Assembly (NCBI RefSeq): GCF_016123485.1
Contig: NZ_JADCKQ010000002.1
Coordinates: forward strand, 372,001-436,000
DNA length: 64,000 nt
Origin: Halocynthiibacter styelae
GTDB taxonomy: Bacteria; Pseudomonadota; Alphaproteobacteria; Rhodobacterales; Rhodobacteraceae
Direction of reading: 5' to 3'
Under the pieces are notes generated by a model, which saw only the letters and a program-made list of their open reading frames with translations, ran no database searches and was not told the DNA's origin. Position numbers and translations under genes: made by a program. Position 1 is the stretch's first letter, and each line of letters starts with the position of its first letter. Shown here piece after piece: positions 42,631 through 52,472 of this stretch.

Positions 42631-43557
42631 GTGAAACCACTTCTCGACCTACGTCACCTGCAATTGATCCAGGCCATCAATCAGACGGGACGCATCACTG
42701 ACGCCGCCAAGATGCTGGGTGTGACCCCTTCCGCGTTGTCACATCGCCTGCGCGAAGCGGAAAGGCGTCTGGATGTCCCCCTGTTTACCCGAATGCATAA
42801 AAAACTGCGCAAAACTCCGGCGGCGGATTACATGGCGGTGGTCGCTGAACGTATCCTGACGGACCTCAGCCGCGCCGAAGATGACGTCCGCCGCATGAAC
42901 GCCAATGTCCAGCATGTGGTCAGGCTTTCCGTCGAAGCCTATAGCAATTATCGCTGGCTTCCCTATTTCATCAAATTTCTGAAATCCCGCACGGATGGCA
43001 TTGATATACAAATCATGGCGGGCGCGCGCAGTGACCCTCTGAACGGTGTTTTAAACCGTCATATCGACATCGCCGTCATGTCCGGTTCCGTGGCGCAGGC
43101 CGGGCTGTACAGCCTGCCCCTGTTTGAGGATCCTCTTCTCTATATCATGCCCCCCACCCACCGACTGGCGGATCGTGAGTTCGTGGAAGGCACCGATATT
43201 GTTGGTGAACAATTCATCACCTATACAAAAGTACCCGAACCTGATCGCGAATTTGCCCTGCTGTTCCGCCCCACAGACAGCTATCCGAAATGGGCCGCCA
43301 CTGTTGAACTTCCAGAAGCAATCGTCGAATTGGTCGCCTCCGATCTGGGCACAAGTGTCCTGTCAAAATGGGCACTTCAGACACCGTTGACTGAGGGCCG
43401 GATCGTCGGGGCCCGTGTGACAGAAGATGGTATTTCCGTTCCCTGGTGCGCGGTCCTGCGCACTGAAGATATGGATGATGGCGACCCGATTTTGCAGGTC
43501 GCCAACCTCTTATCTGAATGGTGTAGCCTGCCCGAAGGCGGCTTCCACGTCACCTGA
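42631..43557 (+). CDS. LysR-family regulator
   Basis: 308 aa from GTG (AGGA 8 nt upstream). N-terminal winged HTH (LDLRHLQLIQAINQTGRITDA...GVTPSALSHRLREAERRL), then a MetR-like periplasmic-binding fold. Divergent from the class III aminotransferase and convergent with the dehydrogenase genes, so it is a candidate activator of either catabolic half. Confidence 0.9.
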   Translation: MKPLLDLRHLQLIQAINQTGRITDAAKMLGVTPSALSHRLREAERRLDVPLFTRMHKKLRKTPAADYMAVVAERILTDLSRAEDDVRRMNANVQHVVRLSVEAYSNYRWLPYFIKFLKSRTDGIDIQIMAGARSDPLNGVLNRHIDIAVMSGSVAQAGLYSLPLFEDPLLYIMPPTHRLADREFVEGTDIVGEQFITYTKVPEPDREFALLFRPTDSYPKWAATVELPEAIVELVASDLGTSVLSKWALQTPLTEGRIVGARVTEDGISVPWCAVLRTEDMDDGDPILQVANLLSEWCSLPEGGFHVT

Positions 43558-43561
43558 TGAT

Positions 43562-43583
43562 GATGCGGGATTATCCCCGCATC
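43562..43583. terminator. bidirectional hairpin between lysR and the dehydrogenase gene
   Basis: Eight-bp perfect stem GATGCGGG/CCCGCATC with a 6-nt loop at a convergent junction. It overlaps the last codons of the minus-strand gene and has no long T run. Confidence 0.5.
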
Positions 43584-45985
43584 CGGCTGTTATCCGGGTC
43601 ATACAGCGGCCGCAGGCTTGCGCGTGCTGTGATGGCCTTGCCTTCAACCATGATCTGATATTCCGCCGACGCCAGATCCCGCAACGCCGTGCCTGAAGGG
43701 CGCGTCACATAGCCCATGCCCACAGCCGCGCCCTGGCTCCAGCCATAACTGGCTGAGGTCAGACGCCCGACAATTTCATCATCCCGCAGAATGGGTTCCT
43801 TGCCAAAAACAAGGGCTTCGGGATCAGAGAGCTTAAAAAGCAGCAAACGGCCTTTGGCCCCCTCTTCCCTGCGCCTTTCAATCGCGGCCTTGCCGTTGAA
43901 ATCAGTGTCAAAATCGCAGGCAAACGTCAGGCCACTGTCCACCGGGCTGTCGAAAGGTCCGATATCATGCCCCCAATGCCGGAACCCTTTTTCAATCCGG
44001 CAGCTGTCCACGGCCATGCCACCGCACAGACGCGGGGGAGGATCAGCTTCCATAATGGCCTCAAACACCTGCTGGGCGAATTCAGACGGAACATGCAACT
44101 CCCAGCCCAGTTCCCCGACATAGGTGATACGCTGCGCCCGCACAGGGGAATGCCCCAGGTGCAGATTCTGCCAGGTCCCAAAGGGGAAAGCGTCATTTGA
44201 CAGATCCTCCCCCGTCAGTGCCTGCAGGAAATCACGCGAACGCGGCCCCATGATCGCAAGCGTCGCCTCGGAAGACGTCACATTGACCACACTCACCCCT
44301 GTGCCTTCCAGCTGCGTTTTCAGCCAGCTTTCGCATTGTGGTTCGGCCCCGGCGGACGCCATCACCATATAGCGTGTTGGCGAAAGGCGGGCGATGGTGA
44401 CATCGGTTTCGATCCCACCTTCTGCATTGAACATATGCGTATAGACCAGCGCCCCTGGGGCGACAGCCATATTGGCGCCACAGATCCGTTGCAGCTGGGC
44501 TTCGGCATCTGCACCATCTAGCACATAACGCCCGAAGGTCAGGTCTATCAAACCAAGATCATTGCGCAGAGCTTCGTGTTCTCCCTTCCAGTCGTCAAAC
44601 CAGGCCTCGCGCCCGAAACCATCAGTCATCTCACGTCCGAAATACAACGGGCGCTCCCAACCATTGGCACTACCAAACTGTGCCCCCGCCGCTTTGAGGT
44701 GGCCATAATAGGGCGTACGGCGCAGACCACGGGCCTCAGACTTGCGCAGATACGGCCAGTGCATCGCATAGGCGTGGCTGAGGGTTTCAGCGGCTTTGGT
44801 TGCCGTATAGCTGCGGGCATTCAGGCCTGGAACAATGCGGCGTGCATCCACATCGGTCAGATCCACGGTCATATTGCCAGCCATGATCCATTCTGCCAGG
44901 GCTTTGCCCGCGCCTGGCCCGTTCTGGATACCGGTTGAGTTAAACCCGGCCGCAACCCAAAGCCCTTTCACATCCGTTATCGGCCCCAAATAGTGCTTTG
45001 CATCCGGGGCAAAGCATTCCGGCCCGTTGAAGAACTTGCGAATGCCGCTTTCTGCAAGCGCAGGCACACGTTCCATCGCGGCTTCTAAGATCGGATACAG
45101 ATGTTCTTCATCACAGGGCAGTTCGTCAAACTCAAAGCTTTCAGGCAGGCCTTTTTCCGGTAACCAGGGCGTGGCGTTGGGTTCAGAACAACCAATCAGA
45201 AGCTTGCCGGCGTCTTCTTTGTAATAGGCATATTCATCCATCACCCGCAGAATGGGCAGATCGCCGGTAACGCCTTCAATCGGGTCGGTCACAACGTAAT
45301 AATGGTTGGTATAATGCAGCGGAATCTGCACGCCATGGGACAAACCAAATTCACGCGCCCACATGCCTGTGGCATTCACCACATGTTCGGCGCGCACAAG
45401 CCCCTGTCCGGTTTCCACACCCACTGCACGGCTATTTTCGATCACCAGGCGATCAACCTTCGTATCTTCAAAGATCTGCGCCCCGTTCTGACGTGCGCCC
45501 TTAGCCAGGGCCATGGTCGTATCAATCGGGTTGGTATAGCCATCACCCGGAAACCAGAACGCACCCTTCGCACCATCTACAGACAGCAAAGGCCAACGGT
45601 CCTGTGCCTCACGCAGACTGATTTCTTCCGCCCGCAATCCGCAGCCATGGGCGTAGTCAACCTTGCGGCGCAGCTCCGCCATGCGGTCATCCGTCAGCGC
45701 AACCGTCATGGACCCATTGCGTTTAAAGCCAGTGTTCTGCCCGGTTTCATCCTCCAGGCATTCCATCAGGTCGAGGCCATATTTCGCCAACGCCGACATC
45801 ACCGGAACGCCCTGGGTTTCGCTGACAAGGCCAGCCGCATGCCAGGTGGTACCGGAGGTCAGTTTTTTGCGTTCAAACAACGCGACAGACCACCCGGCTT
45901 TCGCCAGGTGATAAGCGGTGGCACAGCCAACAATTCCGCCGCCGACAATGGCGACCTGTACATCTGTGGGAAGAGATTTCACCAT
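43571..45985 (-). CDS. FAD-dependent dimethylglycine/sarcosine dehydrogenase-like protein (second copy)
   Basis: 804 aa. N-terminal DAO domain with VAIVGGGIVGCATAYHLAKA and the TTWHAAGL motif whose His often binds FAD covalently; C-terminal GcvT-type folate-binding domain (ITYVGELGWELHVPSEF, ...GMAVDSCRIEKGFRHWG). Such enzymes oxidatively demethylate N-methyl amino acids and pass the carbon to tetrahydrofolate. It follows its paralogue by 2 bp and ends the MttB operon. Confidence 0.88.
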   Translation of the reverse strand: MVKSLPTDVQVAIVGGGIVGCATAYHLAKAGWSVALFERKKLTSGTTWHAAGLVSETQGVPVMSALAKYGLDLMECLEDETGQNTGFKRNGSMTVALTDDRMAELRRKVDYAHGCGLRAEEISLREAQDRWPLLSVDGAKGAFWFPGDGYTNPIDTTMALAKGARQNGAQIFEDTKVDRLVIENSRAVGVETGQGLVRAEHVVNATGMWAREFGLSHGVQIPLHYTNHYYVVTDPIEGVTGDLPILRVMDEYAYYKEDAGKLLIGCSEPNATPWLPEKGLPESFEFDELPCDEEHLYPILEAAMERVPALAESGIRKFFNGPECFAPDAKHYLGPITDVKGLWVAAGFNSTGIQNGPGAGKALAEWIMAGNMTVDLTDVDARRIVPGLNARSYTATKAAETLSHAYAMHWPYLRKSEARGLRRTPYYGHLKAAGAQFGSANGWERPLYFGREMTDGFGREAWFDDWKGEHEALRNDLGLIDLTFGRYVLDGADAEAQLQRICGANMAVAPGALVYTHMFNAEGGIETDVTIARLSPTRYMVMASAGAEPQCESWLKTQLEGTGVSVVNVTSSEATLAIMGPRSRDFLQALTGEDLSNDAFPFGTWQNLHLGHSPVRAQRITYVGELGWELHVPSEFAQQVFEAIMEADPPPRLCGGMAVDSCRIEKGFRHWGHDIGPFDSPVDSGLTFACDFDTDFNGKAAIERRREEGAKGRLLLFKLSDPEALVFGKEPILRDDEIVGRLTSASYGWSQGAAVGMGYVTRPSGTALRDLASAEYQIMVEGKAITARASLRPLYDPDNSRMRG

Positions 45986-45987
45986 GA

Positions 45988-48405
45988 TTAGCCCCGCAAC
46001 CTGTCGTTTTCCGGATCATAGAAAGGCAATGTCGCAACTGTCGCGTTCACCGGCACACCCAGTATTTCGAGCTGATAGCCATCCCCCGGGTTTGCCGCTT
46101 CGGTCAGATAGCCCAGCGCAACCCGTTTCCCGATCCGGAACCCGGTGCCGCCAGAGCTGACATACCCCACGGGTTTACCGTCACGACAGATCGGATCAGA
46201 GGACAATGCATCCGCACCATGTCCGTCCAGAATAAAGGCTGTGAAGTGGTAGTCTTTCGGCTGTTCCGCCTGGGTAAGAAACGCGTCGCGTCCGATGAAG
46301 CTTTCTTTCCTTTTACTGACAAAACGATCAAGCCCGGCATCAAAGGCCGTATATTCGATACCAAAGTCAGATCCCCAACCGTGATACCCTTTTTCGATCC
46401 GCATTGCGTTCAGCGCGTAAGAGCCGAATTCGACCATGCCTTTGTCTGCGCCTTGTTCCATGATTGCGTCATAGACCGTGACCAGATCATCACTGCACAT
46501 GTGCAATTCCCAGCCCAGTTCGCCAACATAAGACACACGCAGGGCAATTACAGGCGCACCTGCAATGGTGATTTCACGCACGGACATCCAGGGCGCGGCC
46601 TCTTTTGACAGATCATCAGAAGTCAGAGGTTGCAACACATCGCGCGATTTTGGCCCCATCACCATAAGAGCGGCATCAAAATCAGACCCGCGTTTCAGGG
46701 TTACCCCACTGTCCGGCAGGAATTTTGACATCCAGTCATGGTCGCGCAGATCCGCAAGAGTCGGACCACACAGCAGGTATTTATTGTCCGCAAGCCGCGC
46801 AATGGTGGCTTCGGACCAGATTTTGCCTTTCGGCGTCAGCATGTAAGACAGTTTCACACGGCCAACAGACGGCATCGCCCCACAGAAGACCTTGTTCAGG
46901 AAATCTGTCGCGTCGGGTCCTTCGACCTCATAGCGGGTGAAACCGCCGTGATCCATCACACCGACACTATCGCGCACGCCTTCGCATTCAGCCTGTACAG
47001 CATCATGCCAGCATTCATGATGATAGCTCAGCTTGCCGTCATTTTTAATCGTATCCGTTTCAAACCAGAACGCACGTTCCCAGCCCGCGACCTGACCGAA
47101 TTGTGCGCCTTTTTCCTTCAGCTTGTCATAAAGTGGCGTCTGTTGAAGCGGTCGGCCGGACTTCCACAAACGATGCGGATAGGGAATGGCATATTGATGT
47201 TCATAAAGTTCGCTGGACCGCTTGACCGTATAATCAAAGGTCGCCCATTCCTCACCAAAACGGCGCGGATCCCACATGGACATGTCCCATTCGGTTTCGC
47301 CTTCGGTGATCCATTCTGTCAGGGTCTTTGCAGCAGCCGCAGAATGGGTGATGCCAACGGGGAAACAGCAGGCATGATAGAAATTCGGCAGACCAAAGGC
47401 CGGGCCACACAGCGGTGCGCCATCAGGGCTGTAGGGGATCGGGCCGTTCACAAAACGGCTGACACCGGCTTCGCCCAATAGCGGCACATGTTCCAGAGCG
47501 GCCTCAAGGATTTCCGCGATGTCATCGACACTGTCAGGGTACAGCTGATTGGCAAAGCAGTCGGGCATCCCGTCCAGCCAGGCCGGGCGGCCTTCATGCC
47601 CGTAAGATCCCAGCAACAGCCCGTTCCGTTCGCGCCGCAGATAATACATAATGTCCGGATCCCGCACGAGCGGGAAGTTTTCCGGGTTGGCTTCCAGTTC
47701 TGGCAACGCTTCGGTCACCAGATACTGATGTTCCAGCGTCACAACAGGCAGTTTCTGCCCGACCATCTCACCAACCTGACGCCCGTAGTAGCCACCTGCG
47801 TTGATCACGATATCACAGGTGACGTTCCCTTTGTCGGTCACAACCTCCCATTCGCCGGAAGGACGCCGCTGAATATCAGTCACCTGGGTAAAACGCGCAA
47901 TTTGCGCGCCAAGATCCCGCGCGCCTTTGGCCAGAGCCTGGGTCAACTGGCTTGGATCAACATCGCCTTCATAGGGATCAAGAATACCGCCGATAACACT
48001 ATCACCAGAACTGAAATACGGATGCAGACCGTCCATTTCAGAAGGCGTCAGCATCGCCATATCATAGCCAAGTCCCTTGGAAATCCCCACGAGATGACGG
48101 AACAAATCCATCCGCTCGGGCGTATGCGCCGGCCAGAAGGCGCGGGTGTGACGATAGGTGATCGGATAATCCACCTCATCCGCCAGATCCTTATAAAGAC
48201 GCCAGGCATAATTGCCCGCACGCATCCCGCCCCAGCTGTTGGCATAGGTCGGAATATTCCCCGCCGCATGCCAGGTTGACCCGCTGGTCAGTTCATTCTT
48301 TTCGATCAGAAGCGTATCTGTCACGCCTGCTTTGGCCAGGTGATAAAGCGTTGAAACCCCAACGGCACCGCCCCCGACAATCACGACTTTTGCTTGTGTT
48401 TTCAT
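45988..48405 (-). CDS. FAD-dependent dimethylglycine/sarcosine dehydrogenase-like protein (first copy)
   Basis: 805 aa with the same two-domain plan: VVIVGGGAVGVSTLYHLAKA, GSTWHAAGNI, and the GcvT domain with VSYVGELGWELHMCSDD and ALNAMRIEKGYHGWGSDFG. The downstream paralogue has the same length, so the two may act one after the other on di- and mono-methylated forms of one substrate (inference). Starts 4 bp after the mttB-like stop. Confidence 0.88.
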   Translation of the reverse strand: MKTQAKVVIVGGGAVGVSTLYHLAKAGVTDTLLIEKNELTSGSTWHAAGNIPTYANSWGGMRAGNYAWRLYKDLADEVDYPITYRHTRAFWPAHTPERMDLFRHLVGISKGLGYDMAMLTPSEMDGLHPYFSSGDSVIGGILDPYEGDVDPSQLTQALAKGARDLGAQIARFTQVTDIQRRPSGEWEVVTDKGNVTCDIVINAGGYYGRQVGEMVGQKLPVVTLEHQYLVTEALPELEANPENFPLVRDPDIMYYLRRERNGLLLGSYGHEGRPAWLDGMPDCFANQLYPDSVDDIAEILEAALEHVPLLGEAGVSRFVNGPIPYSPDGAPLCGPAFGLPNFYHACCFPVGITHSAAAAKTLTEWITEGETEWDMSMWDPRRFGEEWATFDYTVKRSSELYEHQYAIPYPHRLWKSGRPLQQTPLYDKLKEKGAQFGQVAGWERAFWFETDTIKNDGKLSYHHECWHDAVQAECEGVRDSVGVMDHGGFTRYEVEGPDATDFLNKVFCGAMPSVGRVKLSYMLTPKGKIWSEATIARLADNKYLLCGPTLADLRDHDWMSKFLPDSGVTLKRGSDFDAALMVMGPKSRDVLQPLTSDDLSKEAAPWMSVREITIAGAPVIALRVSYVGELGWELHMCSDDLVTVYDAIMEQGADKGMVEFGSYALNAMRIEKGYHGWGSDFGIEYTAFDAGLDRFVSKRKESFIGRDAFLTQAEQPKDYHFTAFILDGHGADALSSDPICRDGKPVGYVSSGGTGFRIGKRVALGYLTEAANPGDGYQLEILGVPVNATVATLPFYDPENDRLRG

Positions 48406-48409
48406 AGTA

Positions 48410-49951
48410 TCAGTCTTTCAACAGAATAGGGAAACGGGCACGAATTGCGGCCTCGGCATCCTTAGGAAGATGGGTTGGTGCAGGCATGTTTTCGATTTCA
48501 GAAACCTTTGTGCGGGCCCGGTCCCAGACCGTCTGTGCACCGCTTTCCAGCCAGTCGTTCACGCTCTGGCGATCGCCAAGACCGGGATACACATATTCCT
48601 TTGTCATCAGATCCAGTGTCTGCGCCGTGCCCAGGAAATGTCCTTCACCGGTCACCACCTCTTCGATCATTTCAAGATCAATCGCGCCTTCGAACATCTC
48701 AACTCCGCGCACTGACCGCAGGATCGCCCCGCACATGTCATTGTCAATCACCAACGCCTCTTTGCTGGCCGCCATGATTGAACCAAGCATCCCGACGGAA
48801 AGATTGATCATGTCGGCACCCCCCTGCGCCGCCAATGCAATGGTATAGCCTTTTTCATAGCCAGCCTGCGCATCTGCAGTTTTCGCATCGGTCATACCTG
48901 CGGAGACCGTGGAAGGCAGGCCAAGATTCAGAAGCAACTGCGCCGCCGCCGCATTGGCCACCGCTGCCTCACCCGAACCACCGGTCATCGCGCCTGTACG
49001 CAGATCAGAGATGAATGGCAGAAACGCCAGAATACAGGGAAACCCGGGTTGCATCATATTGACCAGAACCAGCCCCGCGAGACTTTCGGCAAACCCTTGT
49101 GCCAACGCCCCTGCCAGAGAGGCCGGGCTTGTCGCACCGGCTTGCGCAGCAGAACAAATCTGCAGCGGCATCCCAAGGCGGACACATTCGAACATCACAC
49201 CACAGGCCTCTTCTGCAAGGGTCAACGGTGGCACCACATGACAGATCGAGGCAAAACAGAACGGCTGTTTTGCAAAGGCCCCCTCGCCCCCAAGCGCCAT
49301 GTCAAACATCTCAACCACGGGCTGCACATTGCCCGGTTCGAAGAAGCTTGTGCCAATAGGCTTCGACGTTGCTTTCATCGCGGCAAAAGCTGTGTTGATG
49401 TCCAGCGTCAGCGGATCTTCCAGATCACGTGCAACAACCGGACGCAGAGAATAGTGGATACTGTCACAGGCATCGACAATCCGCATCAGCCCGTAAAGAT
49501 CATCAAGCGTGCTGTCGCGGAATTCACCGGTCTCCGCCTCAAGAATCTGCACGGCCGCGCCGCCGGTGCCGATATGTACACGCCCGCCCCCGACCTCAAT
49601 GCCGCGATCACGCGCAAAGCCTGGCAACTCAACCCGCTTGCAGGACTTCGCGATCATCTCTTCCACAAGGCTGCGCGCAAAAACCAGACGTCCGTCCGTC
49701 CGCTCCGTTGCTCCATTATCCAGCGCAAGCTTCCGGATATCTGCAGGCGCACCCGAAATCCCTATACGTTCCAGGATCTCAAAAGCAGTATCTGTAATAT
49801 GGGCCAGCTTTTCTTCAGTCAAAGGCATAAACCGGCCGCCGGCGGGCGGTAAGGTTAATTGCATCTCAGGAGGATTCACCCCCCGTCTGGATCGTGTTCG
49901 CCGCATTAGCGCATCCTTCGTGGTCTTTTTCAGGTGTAGTTTAGAAAGCAC
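48410..49951 (-). CDS. MttB-superfamily (trimethylamine methyltransferase family) protein without pyrrolysine
   Basis: 513 aa (Met16 at 49906 is an alternative start). TIM-barrel MttB motifs such as GTGGAAVQILEAETGEFRDS, KPIGTSFFEPGNVQPV, MTGGSGEAAVANAAAAQLLL and GQGGADMINLSVGMLG-like glycine-rich loops. There is no in-frame TAG, so it belongs to the MtgB-type non-pyrrolysine group acting on quaternary amines such as betaines. No corrinoid protein is encoded nearby. First gene of the operon with two folate-linked demethylating dehydrogenases. Confidence 0.87.
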   Translation of the reverse strand: MLSKLHLKKTTKDALMRRTRSRRGVNPPEMQLTLPPAGGRFMPLTEEKLAHITDTAFEILERIGISGAPADIRKLALDNGATERTDGRLVFARSLVEEMIAKSCKRVELPGFARDRGIEVGGGRVHIGTGGAAVQILEAETGEFRDSTLDDLYGLMRIVDACDSIHYSLRPVVARDLEDPLTLDINTAFAAMKATSKPIGTSFFEPGNVQPVVEMFDMALGGEGAFAKQPFCFASICHVVPPLTLAEEACGVMFECVRLGMPLQICSAAQAGATSPASLAGALAQGFAESLAGLVLVNMMQPGFPCILAFLPFISDLRTGAMTGGSGEAAVANAAAAQLLLNLGLPSTVSAGMTDAKTADAQAGYEKGYTIALAAQGGADMINLSVGMLGSIMAASKEALVIDNDMCGAILRSVRGVEMFEGAIDLEMIEEVVTGEGHFLGTAQTLDLMTKEYVYPGLGDRQSVNDWLESGAQTVWDRARTKVSEIENMPAPTHLPKDAEAAIRARFPILLKD

Positions 49952-50321
49952 TTAGAATTAGCTCAATTCTATTATTTGCACCCTTTTGTGAAAAAATTTC
50001 ACACAAAACTACCCAACATTCCTTTAGATCGTCTAGATGGACATAAAAAAGGTAGGAGGGGGCGTTTGATACATCACATTGGAGCCGATCCGATAAGGCC
50101 AGGCCTGGTGATACTCTTCCAACATCATCTCTTTAAGAAGAGGTATTGTTGATCGCAACATGGCAGAGTGGTCGTTGCTGAAACAAATCAAGAACTTTCA
50201 GCGCGCCGTGCGCATCAACATTCCGAAGAAAAAAGCCCATCCGAAACACCTTCCAACAGCATATGATCTGTTTGGCATGGTGCATGTCTCTGGCCTGAAT
50301 ACTGTCGATGCGTCCACCGTG
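49952..50321. other. promoter-side intergenic region upstream of the mttB-like gene
   Basis: AT-rich sequence next to the mttB-like start, then weak overlapping ORFs on both strands (for example 50160-50537 plus and 50133-50525 minus) with no family features. No gene is called. Confidence 0.4.
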
Positions 50322-50615
50322 CAAATGCTTCATCCTGCGTCCGGGGACAGACGCCCCCACCGCCTTCATCGATTTCCATTCCAACAGTGCCTCAGAAGAC
50401 CTGCCTTCACTTCTCTGCGCCCCGCCACAAGCACCCCGCAGCGACCAGGAGGAGGAACCACCCTGACCCACAGAGCAATCCCGGGCAAAATCAGATCCAG
50501 ACCACCTGAATCCATCCCGGAACACCCCTTAAATTGACCAAAACCCCACCTAAAACAGGCTGCCTGCCCCACCTTGGCATTACGCAGCCCTAAGGGGTTC
50601 TTGCCGTTCGACACG
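50322..50615. repeat. dispersed repeat, uninterrupted copy
   Basis: Aligns with 54318-54718. Shared blocks include CCAACAGTGCCTCAGAA, CCCCGCCACAAGCACCCCGC, the segment ending CCACAGAGCAATCCCGGG, AAACAGGCT and ACGCAGCCC. Neither strand gives a convincing protein. It lies upstream of the AraC-isochorismatase operon; the other copy lies downstream, so the operon is bracketed. Confidence 0.7.
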
Positions 50616-50878
50616 TAGGGCGAAAGCCGTGATCCGCTGCACAAGCGTGGATACAGCCTTATCTGGCAAAAGCAGTCATTGAGATGCAAAGAGTCAGAGG
50701 CGTCCTCCCAAGGGCTACAGATCAGAGATGCATTTGCACCATGAAATTTGCTTTCCCTCGCCTGAATGCCTAGCGTACCACGCCAAGCTGCATGCTGTCA
50801 GACGGCTCAGTCAGATCGGTGCTTGAAGTTTCTGGTCGTGAAACATTATCTAATGTAGCATATTAAATATTTTGATAG

Positions 50879-51901
50879 ATGGACTTTGAAATGCCCAGTG
50901 TAATCAATACATTTGCGCGCATTATGGCCAAAGCGGCCGGAATGACGCTGACAGACGATGGGGCGCTGCTTTCAAACGGCACTGTTGTTCTTCGTTTGCC
51001 GCGCGCAGTCGATGGGCAGACTGCGGACACTGATTACTTTGACCTGATTGATTTGATCCGCAAAGGTCAACCTGATGAAGCCGCTCTGGTCGAAGCCTAT
51101 GCATCGCTTATTCAGACTGATGATCTGGGGGTTCTTGGCCTGGCGATCAAAACCGCGCCAACTTTGCGAGTTTCGTTGCAACGTGTGGAACGGTATTTTC
51201 GACTGATCACCGATACAGCCGTTTATCAGTTGATCGAACGGGGCGATACAGCCCTTTGGACGTTCCAGGGGCAAACCCTGCATCGCGCGGCGCTTGAGCT
51301 TCGCAATGAATGCGCTTTGGCTGGTTTTGCTCAAAATATGCGTCGGTTTGTTGGACCAGAACTGTCTTTGCGATCGGTCACATTCAGCCATGCTTGCCGC
51401 TGTGATCCGGACCGCTATGCCGCGCATTTTGGGTGTCCGGTTATTTTTGATGCGGATCAAAATGCCATCCAATTGGATTGCGAGATGCTTGACCTGGAAA
51501 ACCGTCTTGGGGATATGGCGGTGTCGGATTTCTTGACAGGGCACCTTGAAGCCAAAATCAATTCACTCGCGGAGCCCCCATCCTTTGGCAGCACGGTTTT
51601 GCAGCACCTCACCCCCTCCCTAAGTACCGGAGTACCACAGGCCACTGAAGTCGCGCGGGACATGGGAATGAGTGAACGCACATTCTACCGCCGCCTTGCG
51701 GAAGAAGGGCTAACCTTTCGGGACGTATTGGCAAAGGCCCAGTCATCGCTGGCACAAAAATTACTGCGAGAGGATACGGTTTCGATCGCAGAAATTGCAT
51801 TCCTGACAGGTTTTTCTGAACAAAGCACCTTCACGCGCGCCTTTAAACGATGGGTAGGCACCGCCCCGGCCCAATTCAGACATCGATCATCAGCAACTTA
51901 A
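50879..51901 (+). CDS. AraC-family regulator
   Basis: 340 aa (Met5 is an alternative start). Residues about 20-200 match the arabinose-binding-type N-terminal domain found in OruR/ArgR-like regulators (DLIDLIRKGQPDE, SLQRVERYFRLITD); the C-terminus is a double HTH (DMGMSERTFYRRLAEEG, then AFLTGFSEQSTFTRAFKRW). It precedes a small membrane-protein gene, an isochorismatase and an AhpD-like gene and probably controls them. Confidence 0.9.
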   Translation: MDFEMPSVINTFARIMAKAAGMTLTDDGALLSNGTVVLRLPRAVDGQTADTDYFDLIDLIRKGQPDEAALVEAYASLIQTDDLGVLGLAIKTAPTLRVSLQRVERYFRLITDTAVYQLIERGDTALWTFQGQTLHRAALELRNECALAGFAQNMRRFVGPELSLRSVTFSHACRCDPDRYAAHFGCPVIFDADQNAIQLDCEMLDLENRLGDMAVSDFLTGHLEAKINSLAEPPSFGSTVLQHLTPSLSTGVPQATEVARDMGMSERTFYRRLAEEGLTFRDVLAKAQSSLAQKLLREDTVSIAEIAFLTGFSEQSTFTRAFKRWVGTAPAQFRHRSSAT

Positions 51902-52071
51902 TCTGCGCCATGCGGGTTTATGGCAGGTTCGGTCAAGACCATGGCAGGCCTGGCCAATACCCGCGGCCTGACCCGACGTAATGTCTTCTCATAGATCAAC
52001 CGAGAGAAAAGCCAGTGAAAGATGTGTCACCGGCGGCAATTGTCTCTCCACCGCAGAGAAAGGCCTTCACG

Positions 52072-52269
52072 ATGTGTAAGAGTAAAACGACCACGAAATC
52101 AGGATCTAAGCATTACAACAGTTATCCGTATTGGATGACACCCAGAGCCAGCTTTCTGGACATGAGCGGTCTAACCGGCACAGTGGTTGCCGCTTGCCTT
52201 GCGGCGTTGATCGTTGGCGCTGCATCCCTGCTTATTTTCATGCACGGCCCTGGGTCTTCACTGGCCTGA
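52072..52269 (+). CDS. small single-pass membrane protein
   Basis: 65 aa from MCKSKTTTKS behind AAAGG; an upstream ATG at 52015 is less likely. A charged, Tyr-rich N-terminal half is followed by one transmembrane helix (TGTVVAACLAALIVGAASLL). No family is recognised. Same strand as the AraC and isochorismatase genes. Confidence 0.45.
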   Translation: MCKSKTTTKSGSKHYNSYPYWMTPRASFLDMSGLTGTVVAACLAALIVGAASLLIFMHGPGSSLA

Positions 52270-52472
52270 CACCATCCCCTGTGCGGCCTGCGGAACATTG
52301 ACCTGAAGCAGGCTTTTGTCTCAAAGGCGCACCTTCACCTCCAGGCAATACTTACGACACTCAGCTGCCCACGCAACTGGGCTGGCGCAAGTGTGTCTCT
52401 GCCTGAGAACCTCTCACAATTTCCTGGCAGTCTACGACAAAATTGCCATCACTTAACCTGAGGATTATCACA

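Noticed and set aside
48410-49951. Pyrrolysine-containing trimethylamine methyltransferase
   Set aside because: The reading frame is full length without an in-frame TAG, and no pyl genes are present.
50133-50537. Protein-coding genes on either strand within the dispersed repeat
   Set aside because: The two repeat copies share only short conserved peptides in several frames at once, and one copy is interrupted, so coding is unlikely.
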